Shown piece after piece: positions 1-8,690 of a stretch of DNA of 64,000 nucleotides; position 1 is the stretch's first letter; each line of letters starts with the position of its first letter. Origin of the DNA: Planctomycetota bacterium (GTDB lineage Bacteria; Planctomycetota; Phycisphaerae; UBA1845; PWPN01). The stretch is from the NCBI GenBank assembly GCA_029550525.1, contig JAKPHF010000077.1, positions 186,001 through 250,000 of the forward strand, read 5' to 3'. A model generated the notes under the pieces. That model had not been told where the DNA came from and did not search any database. It worked only from the letters and a program-made list of their open reading frames with translations. A program made the translations under genes and the position numbers.

Positions 1-1
1 C

Positions 2-139
2 GCCAAGACCGTTGTCTTCTTCCGGCCGGCGCTGACGAGTCTGACGCCGGCGCCGGTGGATTTCATCGTCATCACGTCCGAGGCTCCGCCTGCGAGTCTC
101 GCCTTGAACGCTCCGCTTCGTCCGCCTCGATCGGCCTGA
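2..139 (+). CDS. C-terminal end of an unidentified protein (5' truncated)
   Basis: An open frame enters from the left edge and ends at a TGA at 137-139, giving 45 residues that begin AKTVVFFRPA and end PPRSA. Nothing in this tail identifies a family. It could be a chance open frame, since the DNA is GC-rich. The spacing of about 210 nt to the next start leaves room for a promoter. Confidence 0.3.
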   Translation, partial: AKTVVFFRPALTSLTPAPVDFIVITSEAPPASLALNAPLRPPRSA

Positions 140-348
140 TCATTCCGGCGCTTCTCCTTTTTTACAGGCATGACTCCGCGCGCCCGCGGTTCGTTGTGAC
201 CACGCCCTGGTTGCGCGAAAAGCACTTGCGGTAAAGCCGTGGCGCGGGGTTCGATCGAGGGAAACCGACCATGGGACAAGGACCGGATTTAGGTCTGCTC
301 AGGCGCACCGCCCAGCCGGCGAGCGCCACGGCAGGGGAGACATATCGC

Positions 349-1863
349 ATGGTGAGTGAGGACCCGCCGCCACGCCGTTGGAAGACGCGGGTACTCGTGC
401 CGGCGAGCGTGTTGGTGGCGGCGCTGGGCATCCTGGCGTTTGCCGCGCGGGGGGCGCTACGGCCCGCCGTGGCCGTCGAGATCGTGCCCACGGTGGCTCG
501 CACGGGTGTGCAGGCGGCGGGTACGGCCGTCGTGCAGGCCCCCGGCTGGGTCGAGCCCGACCCGTTTTTCATCTCCGTCAGCGCGTTGGCCGACGGCGTG
601 GTGCAGGAAGTGACCGTGCTCGAAGGCGACACCGTCACCAAAGGCCAAGTGGTGGCCCGGCTGGTGCCGGACGAGGCGAAGCTGGCCCTCGGGCGGGCCG
701 AAGCCGAGCTGCGCGAGCACGAAGCGCACCTGCGAACCGCTCAGGCACTCGTGCGCGAAGCGGAGCGGAATTGGGAGCATCCCATTGAGCTGAGGCGCAA
801 GGTGGCGACCACCGAGGCCCTGCTGGCCGAGAAGAAGGCCGAACTCGACCAGTGGCCGGCGCTGGTCGAGGCGGAGCGGGCGAAGCTGGCCGAGTTGCAG
901 GACGCCTACGATCGCGTTCGCCGTGCGCGGGCCGACTCGCAAGGGGCGTTGTCCGAGCAGGAGCTGGTGCGGGCGCAGCAGCAATACGAAGGGCAGAAGG
1001 CTGTTCTGGCCAGCACGGAAGCTCGCAAGACGATCCTCGAAGCACAGATTCGCAATCTCGAAGCGGAGTTACAGGCGGCCAGGGAAGCACTCGAACTGCG
1101 GATCGCCGATACTCGAGCGCTCGACGAGGCCAAGGCTCGGTTGGCCGAAGCCGAGTCGGCAGTGCAGCGAGCCCGTGCCGCTCGCGACGAGGCGAAGCTG
1201 CGGCTCGACCGGATGGAGATCCGCTCGCCAGTGGACGGCGTCGTGAGTCAGCGGCTGGTTCAGCCCGGCTCCAACTTGATGCTGAATACCGACATGCCCA
1301 CCGGTTCGCAGGTCATGCGGTTATATGACCCGCGGAAGCTGCAGGTTCGCGTGGACGTACCGTTGTCCGAGGCCGCGCTGGTTCGCGTGGGCCAGCCGGC
1401 CGAAATCGTGGTGGGCTCGTTGCCCAACCGCACGTTTACCGGCCAGGTGACACGCGTGGTTCACGAAGCGGACATCCAGAAGAACACGTTGCAATTCAAG
1501 GTGGCTATCCATGATCCGGCACCTGAGATCAAGCCGGAGATGCTGGCTCGGGTGAAGTTTCTCGCTCCTCCCACCACGCAGCCTGCCGAGACGGCGGTTC
1601 TTTTCGTGCCGTCGCAGTTGGTGCGGCAGACGGCGGACGGGACGGCGGTCTGGCTGTACGACCAGGCCAACAAGCGGGCCGAGTTTCGTCCGGTCGTGCT
1701 GGGCACGGCTCGGTACGAGGACGCGGTCGAGGTGCGAGAGGGGCTGCGGCTGGGCGACTGGCTGATCGCCAACCCGCCGGCCGACTTGAAGCCGGGGGAC
1801 GCGGTGCGCGTCGTCGGCGAGGCCAGGAACGGCCACGCGGCACACCATGGAGGACAATCATGA
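349..1863 (+). CDS. HlyD/MacA-type periplasmic adaptor of an ABC export system
   Basis: A 504-residue membrane-fusion protein that should bridge an inner-membrane ABC transporter to an outer-membrane channel. It has a short cytoplasmic tail, one membrane anchor at about residues 15-35, a first lipoyl-like half near 62-105 (GDTVTKGQVV), a long Glu/Arg/Ala-rich coiled coil from about 114 to 290, then the second lipoyl half (SPVDGVVSQR near 293) and beta-barrel domains. I chose the ATG at 349 because GGGGAGA lies just upstream and the anchor then sits at the usual distance; an upstream in-frame ATG at 271 would add 26 residues without a better ribosome site. The stop overlaps the next start as ATGA, so the adaptor and ATPase are translationally coupled. 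The cargo is unknown; the arrangement resembles DevBCA exporters. Confidence 0.88.
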   Translation: MVSEDPPPRRWKTRVLVPASVLVAALGILAFAARGALRPAVAVEIVPTVARTGVQAAGTAVVQAPGWVEPDPFFISVSALADGVVQEVTVLEGDTVTKGQVVARLVPDEAKLALGRAEAELREHEAHLRTAQALVREAERNWEHPIELRRKVATTEALLAEKKAELDQWPALVEAERAKLAELQDAYDRVRRARADSQGALSEQELVRAQQQYEGQKAVLASTEARKTILEAQIRNLEAELQAAREALELRIADTRALDEAKARLAEAESAVQRARAARDEAKLRLDRMEIRSPVDGVVSQRLVQPGSNLMLNTDMPTGSQVMRLYDPRKLQVRVDVPLSEAALVRVGQPAEIVVGSLPNRTFTGQVTRVVHEADIQKNTLQFKVAIHDPAPEIKPEMLARVKFLAPPTTQPAETAVLFVPSQLVRQTADGTAVWLYDQANKRAEFRPVVLGTARYEDAVEVREGLRLGDWLIANPPADLKPGDAVRVVGEARNGHAAHHGGQS

Positions 1864-2558
1864 GTTTGATCAGTTGCAGAAAACTGACGCGAACATATCG
1901 ACGGGGCGACATCGAGATCACGCCCCTTTCGAAGCTGGATCTCGACGTGGAAGAAGGCGAATTCCTCGCGCTCATGGGCCCCAGCGGCAGCGGCAAGACC
2001 ACACTGCTCAACCTGATCGCCGGGATCGACCGGCCGACGTCGGGCGAGTTGTGGATCGACGGCGTGAACATCGCCCAGATGTCGCGGTCGAAGCTGGCTG
2101 CCTGGCGCTCGGCGAACATCGGGTACATCTTCCAGTTGTACAACCTCGTGCCCACGCTGACGGCATACGAGAACGTCGAGTTGCCGCTACTGCTTCACCC
2201 GCTCACGCGGCGGGAGCGGCACAACAAGACGCGGCTCGCCCTGGAGCTGGTTGGGTTGGCGGACCGGTACGATCACTATCCGCGCCAATTGAGCGGTGGG
2301 CAGGAGCAGCGCGTGGCCATCGCCCGGGCGATCGTGACCGACCCGCGCATTCTGGTGGCCGACGAGCCGACGGGCGACCTCGACGCGACGGCCGCGCGGG
2401 CAATCATGGAGTTGCTCTCTCGGCTGAACGCTGAGCTGGGCAAGACGCTCATCATGGTCACGCACGACGCCCGCACCGCCGAGTGCGCGAGCCGCACGTT
2501 GCATCTGGAAAAAGGAAAGCTGCTTGAATCGGCCGCATCCGCGGCTTGGGGGGCGTAG
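1860..2558 (+). CDS. ABC transporter ATP-binding subunit, MacB/LolD/DevA type
   Basis: A 232-residue ATPase with all motifs: Walker A GPSGSGKT (40-47), Q-loop Gln92, signature LSGGQ (144-148), Walker B ILVADE (164-169) and the switch His202. The QLYNLVPTLTAYENV stretch after the Q-loop is typical of the MacB/LolD branch that powers FtsX-type permeases by mechanotransmission rather than by substrate channelling. It overlaps the adaptor by 4 nt and is followed after 3 nt by the first permease, so the three form one operon. The substrate cannot be read from the sequence. Confidence 0.93.
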   Translation: MSLISCRKLTRTYRRGDIEITPLSKLDLDVEEGEFLALMGPSGSGKTTLLNLIAGIDRPTSGELWIDGVNIAQMSRSKLAAWRSANIGYIFQLYNLVPTLTAYENVELPLLLHPLTRRERHNKTRLALELVGLADRYDHYPRQLSGGQEQRVAIARAIVTDPRILVADEPTGDLDATAARAIMELLSRLNAELGKTLIMVTHDARTAECASRTLHLEKGKLLESAASAAWGA

Positions 2559-2561
2559 ATC

Positions 2562-3716
2562 ATGTTGGCACCCAAGTTCTTGCCCGTCGTCATCCGGCAA
2601 GTGGTTCGGCAGCGGACGCGCAGCGTGCTGACCATCCTCAGCGTGGCGGTGGCCATGTTCCTGTTCTCGGCCGTGCAGGCACTGCAGTCCGGGGCCCGAG
2701 CCGCCACCGAGGCCGACGCCGGTGAGACGAAGCTGATCGTCTATCGCAAGGATCGCTATTGTCCGTTTGCCAGCCGAATGAGCGAGTCCTACGTTCAGCG
2801 GATCAAGCAGATTCCGGGCGTGGCCAGTGCGATTCCGATGAAGATCGTGGTGAGCAATTGCCGCACGAGTCTGGACGTGGTGACGTTTCGAGGCGTGCCC
2901 GTCGATGAGTTTCTCAGTGCGTATGGGGCCGAGGTGAAGGTGATCAGCGGCTCGTTCGAGGAGTGGAAGCGGCGCAGCGATGCCGCACTCATCGGCGAGA
3001 CATTGGCCCGGCGGCGCAAGCTATCGGTGGGCGACCGCTTCGATGCGGCCGGCGTGACCGTCACGGTGGCCGGGATCATCAGCTCCGAGGAACCGCAGCA
3101 CGACAACGTCGCCTACGTGCACCTGGACTTCCTGCAGTTCGCCAGCGGCAGCCGGCGCGGCGGGTGGGTCACGCAGTTCAACGTTCGCGTGGACGATCCG
3201 TCGCGGCTCCGGTCGGTGGCGGAGGCCATCGATGCGGAATTCGCCGCCGATCAGGATCCGACGCACACGCGATCGGAGCGGGCGTTCGTCGCCCAGGCGG
3301 CCGAGGACGTGCTGGAGATCGTCGATTTCACCAAGTGGCTGGGCTGGGGCTGTGTGGCAGCCGTGCTCGCCTTGGTGGGCAACGCCATCGTGGTGGCCGT
3401 GCAGCAGCGCGTTCGCGAGCACGCCATCTTGCAGACGCTCGGCTACCCCGGGCACCTGATCGCGCGGCTCATCGTGGCCGAGGGCATTCTGCTCAGCCTG
3501 GCCGGCACGCTGCTGGGTTCGGTACTGGCGATCGGCATCGTGCGGTGGGGCGGCTACAGCCTGTCGGTGGATGGGCTGAGTATTCCCATCAACGCCAGTT
3601 GGCAGATGGTGGGCTGGGGCGCGCTGACGGCGATCGTGCTCGGCGTGCTGGCCGGCCTGGTGCCCGCGATCATGGCCTCGCGCCGCGAGGTGGTGGAGTG
3701 TTTTCGGGCTGTATAG
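2562..3716 (+). CDS. FtsX/DevC-type ABC permease, first copy
   Basis: A 384-residue permease of the FtsX/MacB/DevC family: one N-terminal membrane helix at about 20-40, a large extracytoplasmic domain with MacB-PCD character, and three C-terminal helices at about 262-282, 306-330 and 350-372 ending MASRREVVECFRAV. It directly follows the ATPase gene. A GGGG-rich ribosome site precedes the ATG. It would pair with the second FtsX protein as a heterodimer, or each could form its own homodimer. The stop lies only a few bases before a heptad-repeat element. Confidence 0.88.
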   Translation: MLAPKFLPVVIRQVVRQRTRSVLTILSVAVAMFLFSAVQALQSGARAATEADAGETKLIVYRKDRYCPFASRMSESYVQRIKQIPGVASAIPMKIVVSNCRTSLDVVTFRGVPVDEFLSAYGAEVKVISGSFEEWKRRSDAALIGETLARRRKLSVGDRFDAAGVTVTVAGIISSEEPQHDNVAYVHLDFLQFASGSRRGGWVTQFNVRVDDPSRLRSVAEAIDAEFAADQDPTHTRSERAFVAQAAEDVLEIVDFTKWLGWGCVAAVLALVGNAIVVAVQQRVREHAILQTLGYPGHLIARLIVAEGILLSLAGTLLGSVLAIGIVRWGGYSLSVDGLSIPINASWQMVGWGALTAIVLGVLAGLVPAIMASRREVVECFRAV

Positions 3717-3722
3717 TGATTG

Positions 3723-3866
3723 CAGTGGTCAGTAGTCAGTGGTCCGTGGTTGGGTCCGTAGTCCATTTGTCAGTTGCTCGGACGCCGTCGTATGCAGTCA
3801 CGTCGACCACAACCAAAGGACCAATGAGCCGACAACTGACCACTGACAACTCACAACGAACCAAAC
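3723..3866. repeat. Heptad-repeat element 1 (GTCAGTG family, inverted arms)
   Basis: The left arm (3723-3778) runs in 7-bp steps such as CAGTGGT, CAGTAGT, CAGTGGT, CCGTGGT. The right arm (about 3815-3866) carries the complement (CAACTGA, CCACTGA, CAACTCA). The two arms face each other across a short core of about 30 nt. The ordered block GGGTCCGTAGTCCATT matches the same block in the elements near 8.5, 14.3 and 47.8 kb. It separates the two permease genes of the export operon. Confidence 0.8.
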
Positions 3867-3882
3867 GAGGTAAACCTTCTTC

Positions 3883-5049
3883 ATGCGATTACTGCCATTC
3901 GAGTATGCGGTTCGCAACCTGTGGCGATCGCCCTCGCGGACGCTGGGCACGTTCATCGGCTCGGCGCTGGTGGTGCTGTTGCTCCTGGCCGCGGGAGGAT
4001 TCGTGCGGGGCATGGAGACCAGCCTGGCCGAGAGCGGACGTGACGACAACGTGATCCTGCTTGGTGCGGGCAGTGAGGAGAGCACCGAACGCAGCGAGAT
4101 TTCGCCCTCGGTGGCGGATCAGGTTCTGGCCAGCGTGCCTGGAATTCGCCAACGGTTGGGTGTTCCATATGTGTCGCCGGAAATTCACATGGCCATGCTG
4201 GTGCGCACGAGCCCGGACGCCAAGGAGGGCATGCAGGCGGTCTTGCGGGGGGTGACGCCGCGAGCGTTTCTGGTGCATCCGCAAGTTCGCATCATCGAGG
4301 GCCGCGCCCCGCGGGAGGGTTACGACGAGATCATGGTCGGCGAGCTCGTGGCGGCTCGGCTCGGCCTGAGCCAGGAGGAATTGGCCGTCGGCCGCACGCT
4401 GTACTTTGACGATCGTCCGTGGACCATCGTCGGGCGATTCGCCGCTCCGGGCACGGTCAAGCACGCCGAGATCTGGATGCCGCTGCAGAATCTGCTGATC
4501 GCCAACAAGCGGACGACGATTTCGTGCGTGATCCTGACGCTGGACACGGCCGAGTTCGGCGATGTCAGCGCGTTCGCCCAGCAACGGTTGGATCTCGAAC
4601 TGGTGGCCGTCCGCGAGTCGGACTATTACGCGGAGTTGAGCCGGTTTTACTCGCCCATCCGAGCCATGGTGTGGGTGACGGCCACGCTCATCGGCCTGGG
4701 CGGCGTGCTCGGCGGATTCAACACCGTCTATGGCGCGCTGGTGTCGCGTATTCGCGAGCTCGCCACGCTGCAGACGCTGGGGTTCAGTCGGCTGGCCATC
4801 GCCATCAACCTGATGCAGGAGTCGGTGCTCATTGCGTCGGCCGGGGCGGTGGTGGCGGCAGGCATCGCCTTGCTCGTGCTCGATCGGCTGTCCGTGCGCT
4901 TCTCGATGGGGGCGTTCGCGTTGACCATCGATGCGCCGGTGATCGCAGCCGGACTCGGGTTGGGCCTGATTTTGGGCCTGATCGGCGCGTTGCCGCCGGC
5001 GTGGCGCTGTCTGCACCCGCCCATCCGCGACGCGCTGTACAGTTCGTAG
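3883..5049 (+). CDS. FtsX-type ABC permease, second copy
   Basis: A 388-residue permease with the same plan as the first copy: membrane helix at about 21-41, extracytoplasmic domain, then three helices near 264-288, 305-330 and 350-372. The N terminus MRLLPFEYAVRNLWRSPSRT is typical of the family. The ribosome site GAGGTAAA lies upstream. It belongs to the HlyD-ABC-permease operon although a heptad element of about 150 nt lies between the two permeases. No outer-membrane channel gene adjoins; the TolC-like protein at 31.8-33.7 kb is a possible but distant partner. Confidence 0.87.
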   Translation: MRLLPFEYAVRNLWRSPSRTLGTFIGSALVVLLLLAAGGFVRGMETSLAESGRDDNVILLGAGSEESTERSEISPSVADQVLASVPGIRQRLGVPYVSPEIHMAMLVRTSPDAKEGMQAVLRGVTPRAFLVHPQVRIIEGRAPREGYDEIMVGELVAARLGLSQEELAVGRTLYFDDRPWTIVGRFAAPGTVKHAEIWMPLQNLLIANKRTTISCVILTLDTAEFGDVSAFAQQRLDLELVAVRESDYYAELSRFYSPIRAMVWVTATLIGLGGVLGGFNTVYGALVSRIRELATLQTLGFSRLAIAINLMQESVLIASAGAVVAAGIALLVLDRLSVRFSMGAFALTIDAPVIAAGLGLGLILGLIGALPPAWRCLHPPIRDALYSS

Positions 5050-5184
5050 GACTCGGCTTGGGGAGGGCATCTTGCCCGCCGTCAGACTGTCGCCAAGGGC
5101 AACCGATGCGGCGAAACGATACGAGGATTGAGTTCCTGATTTTGAACGTAACGGTTTTCTTGTTCCATCAACCGAGGAGATGCA

Positions 5185-5754
5185 ATGAACAGAATGTGGC
5201 ACACTACCGGAATGTCGCTGGTGACGCTGCTGGCCGGAGTGACGGTGGCGTTGGTGTTGAGCAGCGGTTGTGATTCGAAGGGCGGCCAGAAGGGCGAGAC
5301 GGCGTCGGCCGGGCAGTCGCCGGCCACGCTGCCCGCGGGCACGCTCCTCACGCAGGCGCCCGAAGGGGCGGTGAACGTAGCCGAGGCCAAGAGTACCGCT
5401 CAGAAGGGCGACCGAATCACCGTGCGCGGGCGCATCGGCGGCAAGGTCAAGCCGTTCGTGGAGGATCGGGCCATATTCCAACTGGTGGACGTGAGCATCC
5501 CGACCTGCATAGACAAGCACGGCGACGGCTGCCCCACCCCGTGGGATTACTGCTGCGAGCCCAAGGACCAGGTGACGGCCAAGAGCGCGACCGTTCAACT
5601 GACCGGCGCCGACGGCAAGCCGCTGGCCATGAACCTCAACGGCGTGAGCGGCATCAAGCCCATGGCCACAGTGGTCGTTCGGGGCCTGGTCGCCGACAAG
5701 CCGAATGACACGGTGATGGTGATCAACGCGGAGAGCCTGTACGTCGAGCAGTAA
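5185..5754 (+). CDS. Predicted lipoprotein of unknown function
   Basis: A 189-residue protein with a lipoprotein signal: hydrophobic segment at about 10-27 and lipobox LSSGC with Cys29, so it should be lipid-anchored outside the cytoplasm. The mature part has a run beginning GDRITVRGRIGGKVKPF and later VVVRGLVADKP, which looks like a small beta-rich (OB-like) fold, and a Cys-containing loop (TCIDKHGDGCPTPWDYCC) that could bind metal or form disulfides. I do not recognise a named family. It follows the export operon by about 135 nt in the same direction and may be part of it. The gene ends just before a strong hairpin. Confidence 0.75.
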   Translation: MNRMWHTTGMSLVTLLAGVTVALVLSSGCDSKGGQKGETASAGQSPATLPAGTLLTQAPEGAVNVAEAKSTAQKGDRITVRGRIGGKVKPFVEDRAIFQLVDVSIPTCIDKHGDGCPTPWDYCCEPKDQVTAKSATVQLTGADGKPLAMNLNGVSGIKPMATVVVRGLVADKPNDTVMVINAESLYVEQ

Positions 5755-5768
5755 AGGCGCTGAGCATC

Positions 5769-5807
5769 GCCCCCGTCCAGTCGGTCGTCAGACCACTGGA
5801 TGGGGGG
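5769..5807. terminator. Bidirectional terminator-like hairpin
   Basis: The arms GCCCCCGTCCAGT and ACTGGATGGGGGC can form a stem of about 13 bp with one G-T pair around a loop of about 12 nt. It lies between the stop of the lipoprotein gene and the stop of the convergent hydroxylase-like gene, so it may serve both. There is no clean T run on the plus side. Confidence 0.5.
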
Positions 5808-5838
5808 CAATCATTTCCAGGATGAAGCCAGCGTTCTC

Positions 5839-6438
5839 TCATCGAGGCGACGCCCGCGGTGCGGTTCCGAACACATAATCCCACACGGGGCAGGTCACGC
5901 CGAACGTGCGGTTCCATTGGCGGGCGTGGTGCAGGGCATGGTAGCGCTGCAGCCAATTCAGGCCGGGGATGCGCCAGCGGGCGTGCGTGGCGAAGTGGAC
6001 GAACTCGTAAAAGACGTAGCCCGCGGTCAGGCCGGCATGAAAGAGAACGGCCGGCACGAGCGAGCGGAACACCAACAACGCCAGGCCGAAGAACAGCAGC
6101 GAGAGCGGGATGCTGCCGCGAAGCGTGACCAGCGAGCGCGGCAGGTCGTCGGGCTCGCGATGATGGCGGAGGTGGGCGAACTCCTGAAAGTTGCGGAACC
6201 GTCGCCAAGGCGTCCGGACGTGCATCAGCCGGTGCAGGCCGTACTCCACGAGCGTCCAGGCGACCAGACCTGCCGCGAACCAGCCCGCGGCGGAGGCCCA
6301 GCCCGCACGCGGTCCGGCCCACGCTGACAGCAGTGCGACGACCGGCGGGTAAACCCAGAACGGCCGCGTGCACAGCCAGGCGTAATACAGGCGGGCCGAC
6401 AGGTTCGGGTGTTCAACCAGGCTTCGGTTGGGGTTCAT
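5839..6438 (-). CDS. Sterol desaturase / fatty acid hydroxylase superfamily membrane protein
   Basis: A 199-residue membrane protein with the histidine clusters of the non-haem di-iron fatty acid hydroxylase superfamily: HRLMH, HLRHH, an FVHFATH stretch and HALHH near the C terminus. Hydrophobic segments lie between them. Such enzymes hydroxylate or desaturate lipids at the membrane. I took the ATG at 6438; a TTG one codon upstream is also in frame. The true substrate (carotenoid, sterol, fatty acid or sphingoid lipid) cannot be told from sequence, and no lipid pathway genes adjoin. It is convergent with the lipoprotein gene. Confidence 0.8.
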   Translation of the reverse strand: MNPNRSLVEHPNLSARLYYAWLCTRPFWVYPPVVALLSAWAGPRAGWASAAGWFAAGLVAWTLVEYGLHRLMHVRTPWRRFRNFQEFAHLRHHREPDDLPRSLVTLRGSIPLSLLFFGLALLVFRSLVPAVLFHAGLTAGYVFYEFVHFATHARWRIPGLNWLQRYHALHHARQWNRTFGVTCPVWDYVFGTAPRASPR

Positions 6439-6480
6439 CAACCCAATTCTAGTACCGGTTCCACCGAGTCAGCGTCCCAC

Positions 6481-6511
6481 CGAGAAGGCGGGCGTCGCGC
6501 CCGCCTTCTCG
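6481..6511. terminator. Perfect 14-bp palindromic hairpin
   Basis: CGAGAAGGCGGGCG and its exact complement flank a 3-nt TCG loop. It lies in the divergent gap between the hydroxylase-like gene and the DUF4870 gene, so it is more likely a repeat or regulatory palindrome than a terminator. There is no T run. A second hairpin with a 10-bp stem (GAGGCGGGCA, loop AGC) follows at 6576-6598; related GGCGGGCA palindromes appear near 5057 and 56051. Confidence 0.45.
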
Positions 6512-6639
6512 TAACCCAGGTTGCTGCTCGGGATCGCGGCTCGCGCATTTCGAAGGCTGGGCCTTCCCTCCCCTTGAGGCGGGCAAGCTGCCCGCCTCCG
6601 AATACCGCGCTATGATCGAGCAGAAACGGAGGCAACCTC

Positions 6640-7041
6640 ATGGATCAGCCGCCGCCCGGCGAGACGGAGTTTCCGCCGCAGGACTACGTGCAGGTGCCGA
6701 CCACTCGCGACGAGCGTACCTGGGCGATGCTCAGCCATATCCTGCCGTTGCCGGCGGTCTGGCTGGTGGGGATCGGTCACATCCTGGTGCCGCTGATCAA
6801 CTGGTGGGTCAAGCGCGAGGAATCGGCGTTCATTGAAGACCAGGCCAAGGAGGCTCTGAACTTCCAGATCTCCGTGACGATCTACGAGATCGTGGCCGGT
6901 TTGCTCGCGTGGTTCTGCGTGGGCTTCATTGTGATGGGCGTGGTCGGTGTGTTCTGGATCGTGTTTGCCATCCTGGCGGCAATGAAGGCCAACGGCGGCG
7001 TGGCATATCGATATCCGCTTATCATTCGGCTGGTTCGATAA
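6640..7041 (+). CDS. DUF4870 domain membrane protein
   Basis: A 133-residue protein with a hydrophilic N terminus and three hydrophobic segments. The order is typical of DUF4870 (Tic20-like) proteins: ERTWAMLSHILPLPAVWLVG, then NWWVKREESAFIEDQAKEALNFQ, then IYEIVAGLLAWFCVG. Function in this family is unknown. A GGAGGCAACCTC region precedes the ATG and gives a good ribosome site. It is a single gene; no operon partner is evident. Confidence 0.85.
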   Translation: MDQPPPGETEFPPQDYVQVPTTRDERTWAMLSHILPLPAVWLVGIGHILVPLINWWVKREESAFIEDQAKEALNFQISVTIYEIVAGLLAWFCVGFIVMGVVGVFWIVFAILAAMKANGGVAYRYPLIIRLVR

Positions 7042-7511
7042 AGCGGCGGTTTCTGTGATGCGCGCGAGGTCGTGGTGTGCGCTTCCAGCGTGCATGTGCA
7101 CGCAGGAAGCCCGCACCACAATGCCCACGCCGGCAGCAACAAATCGTTGCGCCGAATTAGCTAACCACAGAGGACACCGAGGGGCACAGAGAAGACGGCC
7201 CGATCTGCCCGCCTTTGTGTTCCTCTGTGCCCCCTGTGGTTCGCTTGCCAGAGCCTGGAAAACCACACGGGTTTTGTCCTCCTCATCCGTAATCCATCAA
7301 GCGGGAAATCCATCAAGCGGGAAAGAGGCTGTCGAGACGCCCGCCCCCCCCCGCGCTATCGCCTCGGAGCGAAAACCTCACACCAGGCTCGGGCTTACTC
7401 TTTCGTTTGGTTCTAGCGTCGGATCTTCACCTCCATTATTCTGTCGCTCGTGTGAGCGGCCCGGTGCGTCGAGTGGCCGAAACGGTTATCGTTCCTATCT
7501 GCGAGGCTGGC
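7042..7511. other. 470-nt gap with inverted CACAGAGG-type repeat
   Basis: No convincing gene. Two arms, 7158-7195 (AACCACAGAGGACACCGAGG and onward) and 7213-7247 (its approximate complement ending CCCCCTGTGGTT), form an inverted pair about 90 nt long overall. A tandem duplication of ATCCATCAAGCGGGAAA follows at about 7291-7325. The 194-codon open frame across this region has low-complexity composition and no recognisable domain, so I left it out. Confidence 0.6.
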
Positions 7512-8504
7512 ATGGCTCAAATCGCGGTGACCGATCTGGAGTATCGCAAGGCTCAGAAGGTGTTCGCTGCCGCCGCCGAACGGGGCTTGGAGTGTCTGCC
7601 GGCGCCGGCGGGCGAGGCGGAACTCGCGGCATTCATTAAAGACCGCGGCGCGACCGGCGCGATCGTCGGCGTGGAATCATATTGCGGCGCTTTGTACGAC
7701 GCGCTGCCCCGCGGGAGCGTGTTGGCTCGCTTCGGCGTGGGGCACGACGGCATCGACAAGACGCTCGCCACCAGCTGCGGCATCATCTGCACGAACACGC
7801 CCGGAGCGCTGGACGACTCGGTGGCCGAGCACACGCTCAACCTGCTGCTGGCGGCTGCCCGGCACACGGTAGAGGCGGCCTCGAATCTCAAGACGGGCCA
7901 GTGGACGCCGCTGCTCGGCCGCGAGCTGGCGGGCAAGACGCTGGCCGTCGTGGGATGCGGGCCCATCGGACGGCGGGTCGCCCAGATCGCCTCGGCCGGC
8001 TTCCGCATGCGGGTCGTCGGCTGCGAAGTGCAGGACGTGGACATGGACCGCATGCGGCGGGAGTTCGGCTTCGCCCACGTGACCAAGGACTTCGGTGAGG
8101 CGGTTGCTGATGCCGATTATGTGACGCTGCATATTCCGAGCGTGACCGCCACGCGCTATTACTTGAATCGCGAGCGGTTCGGTCGCATGCCCGCCAAGGC
8201 CTGGCTGATCAACACTGCCCGCGGCGCCATCGTGGACGAAAAGGCGTTGTACGAGGCATTGGTGGCCGGCATGATCGCCGGTGCCGCTCTCGACGTGTAC
8301 GAGCGCGAACCCTACGTGCCGGTCGATCCCGACAAGGACCTGCGCACGCTTCGCAACGTGATCATGACGCCGCACGTGGGCAGCAGCACGCAGGAGGCCT
8401 GCGACCGCATGGCCGCTCAAGCCCTGCAGAACATCGCCCTGGCTGCCGAGCGCCGTTACGGCGAGATGAATGTGTTGAATCCGCAGGTGCTGGAAGGACT
8501 GTAA
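7512..8504 (+). CDS. D-isomer-specific 2-hydroxyacid dehydrogenase
   Basis: A 330-residue NAD(P)-dependent dehydrogenase that interconverts a 2-oxoacid and a D-2-hydroxyacid. The Rossmann motif GCGPIG is at 148-153, and the catalytic set is Arg237 (NTARGAI), Glu266 (YEREP) and His288 (TPHVGSS). I chose the ATG at 7512 because it gives the usual family length; the frame is open further up, to 7407, but that part has no homologous look. It shares its direction with the HpcH/HpaI aldolase 186 nt downstream. Together they could break down a sugar acid, with the aldolase releasing pyruvate, but the substrate is not known. The stop is followed at once by heptad element 2. Confidence 0.88.
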   Translation: MAQIAVTDLEYRKAQKVFAAAAERGLECLPAPAGEAELAAFIKDRGATGAIVGVESYCGALYDALPRGSVLARFGVGHDGIDKTLATSCGIICTNTPGALDDSVAEHTLNLLLAAARHTVEAASNLKTGQWTPLLGRELAGKTLAVVGCGPIGRRVAQIASAGFRMRVVGCEVQDVDMDRMRREFGFAHVTKDFGEAVADADYVTLHIPSVTATRYYLNRERFGRMPAKAWLINTARGAIVDEKALYEALVAGMIAGAALDVYEREPYVPVDPDKDLRTLRNVIMTPHVGSSTQEACDRMAAQALQNIALAAERRYGEMNVLNPQVLEGL

Positions 8505-8506
8505 GA

Positions 8507-8675
8507 GTCAGTGGCCAGTTGTCAGTGGTGGGGTCATTGGTCCGTTTGTCCGTTGTGATGTTTGCCTGGCTGTTTCCGGACAAGCTCCAAGTTCCGTGCA
8601 CCGCATCCCCACAACTGACCAAAGGGCTACGGACCCGACAACTGACTTACGGCCACTGACAACTGACTACTCAGG
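8507..8675. repeat. Heptad-repeat element 2 (GTCAGTG family, inverted arms)
   Basis: The left arm 8507-8555 reads GTCAGTG GCCAGTT and onward in exact 7-bp steps. The right arm 8611-8675 holds the complement (ACAACTG, CAACTGA, CCACTGA, CAACTGA). The arms enclose about 55 nt with no gene. By hand, 27 of 36 positions of one arm match the other without gaps. It fills the gap between the dehydrogenase and the aldolase. Confidence 0.82.
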
Positions 8676-8690
8676 AAAGGACCAATCCTC

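Noticed and set aside
7055..7639. 194-codon plus-strand open frame before the dehydrogenase
   Set aside because: It runs through the CACAGAGG repeat, has no domain or ribosome site, and overlaps the true dehydrogenase start in another frame.
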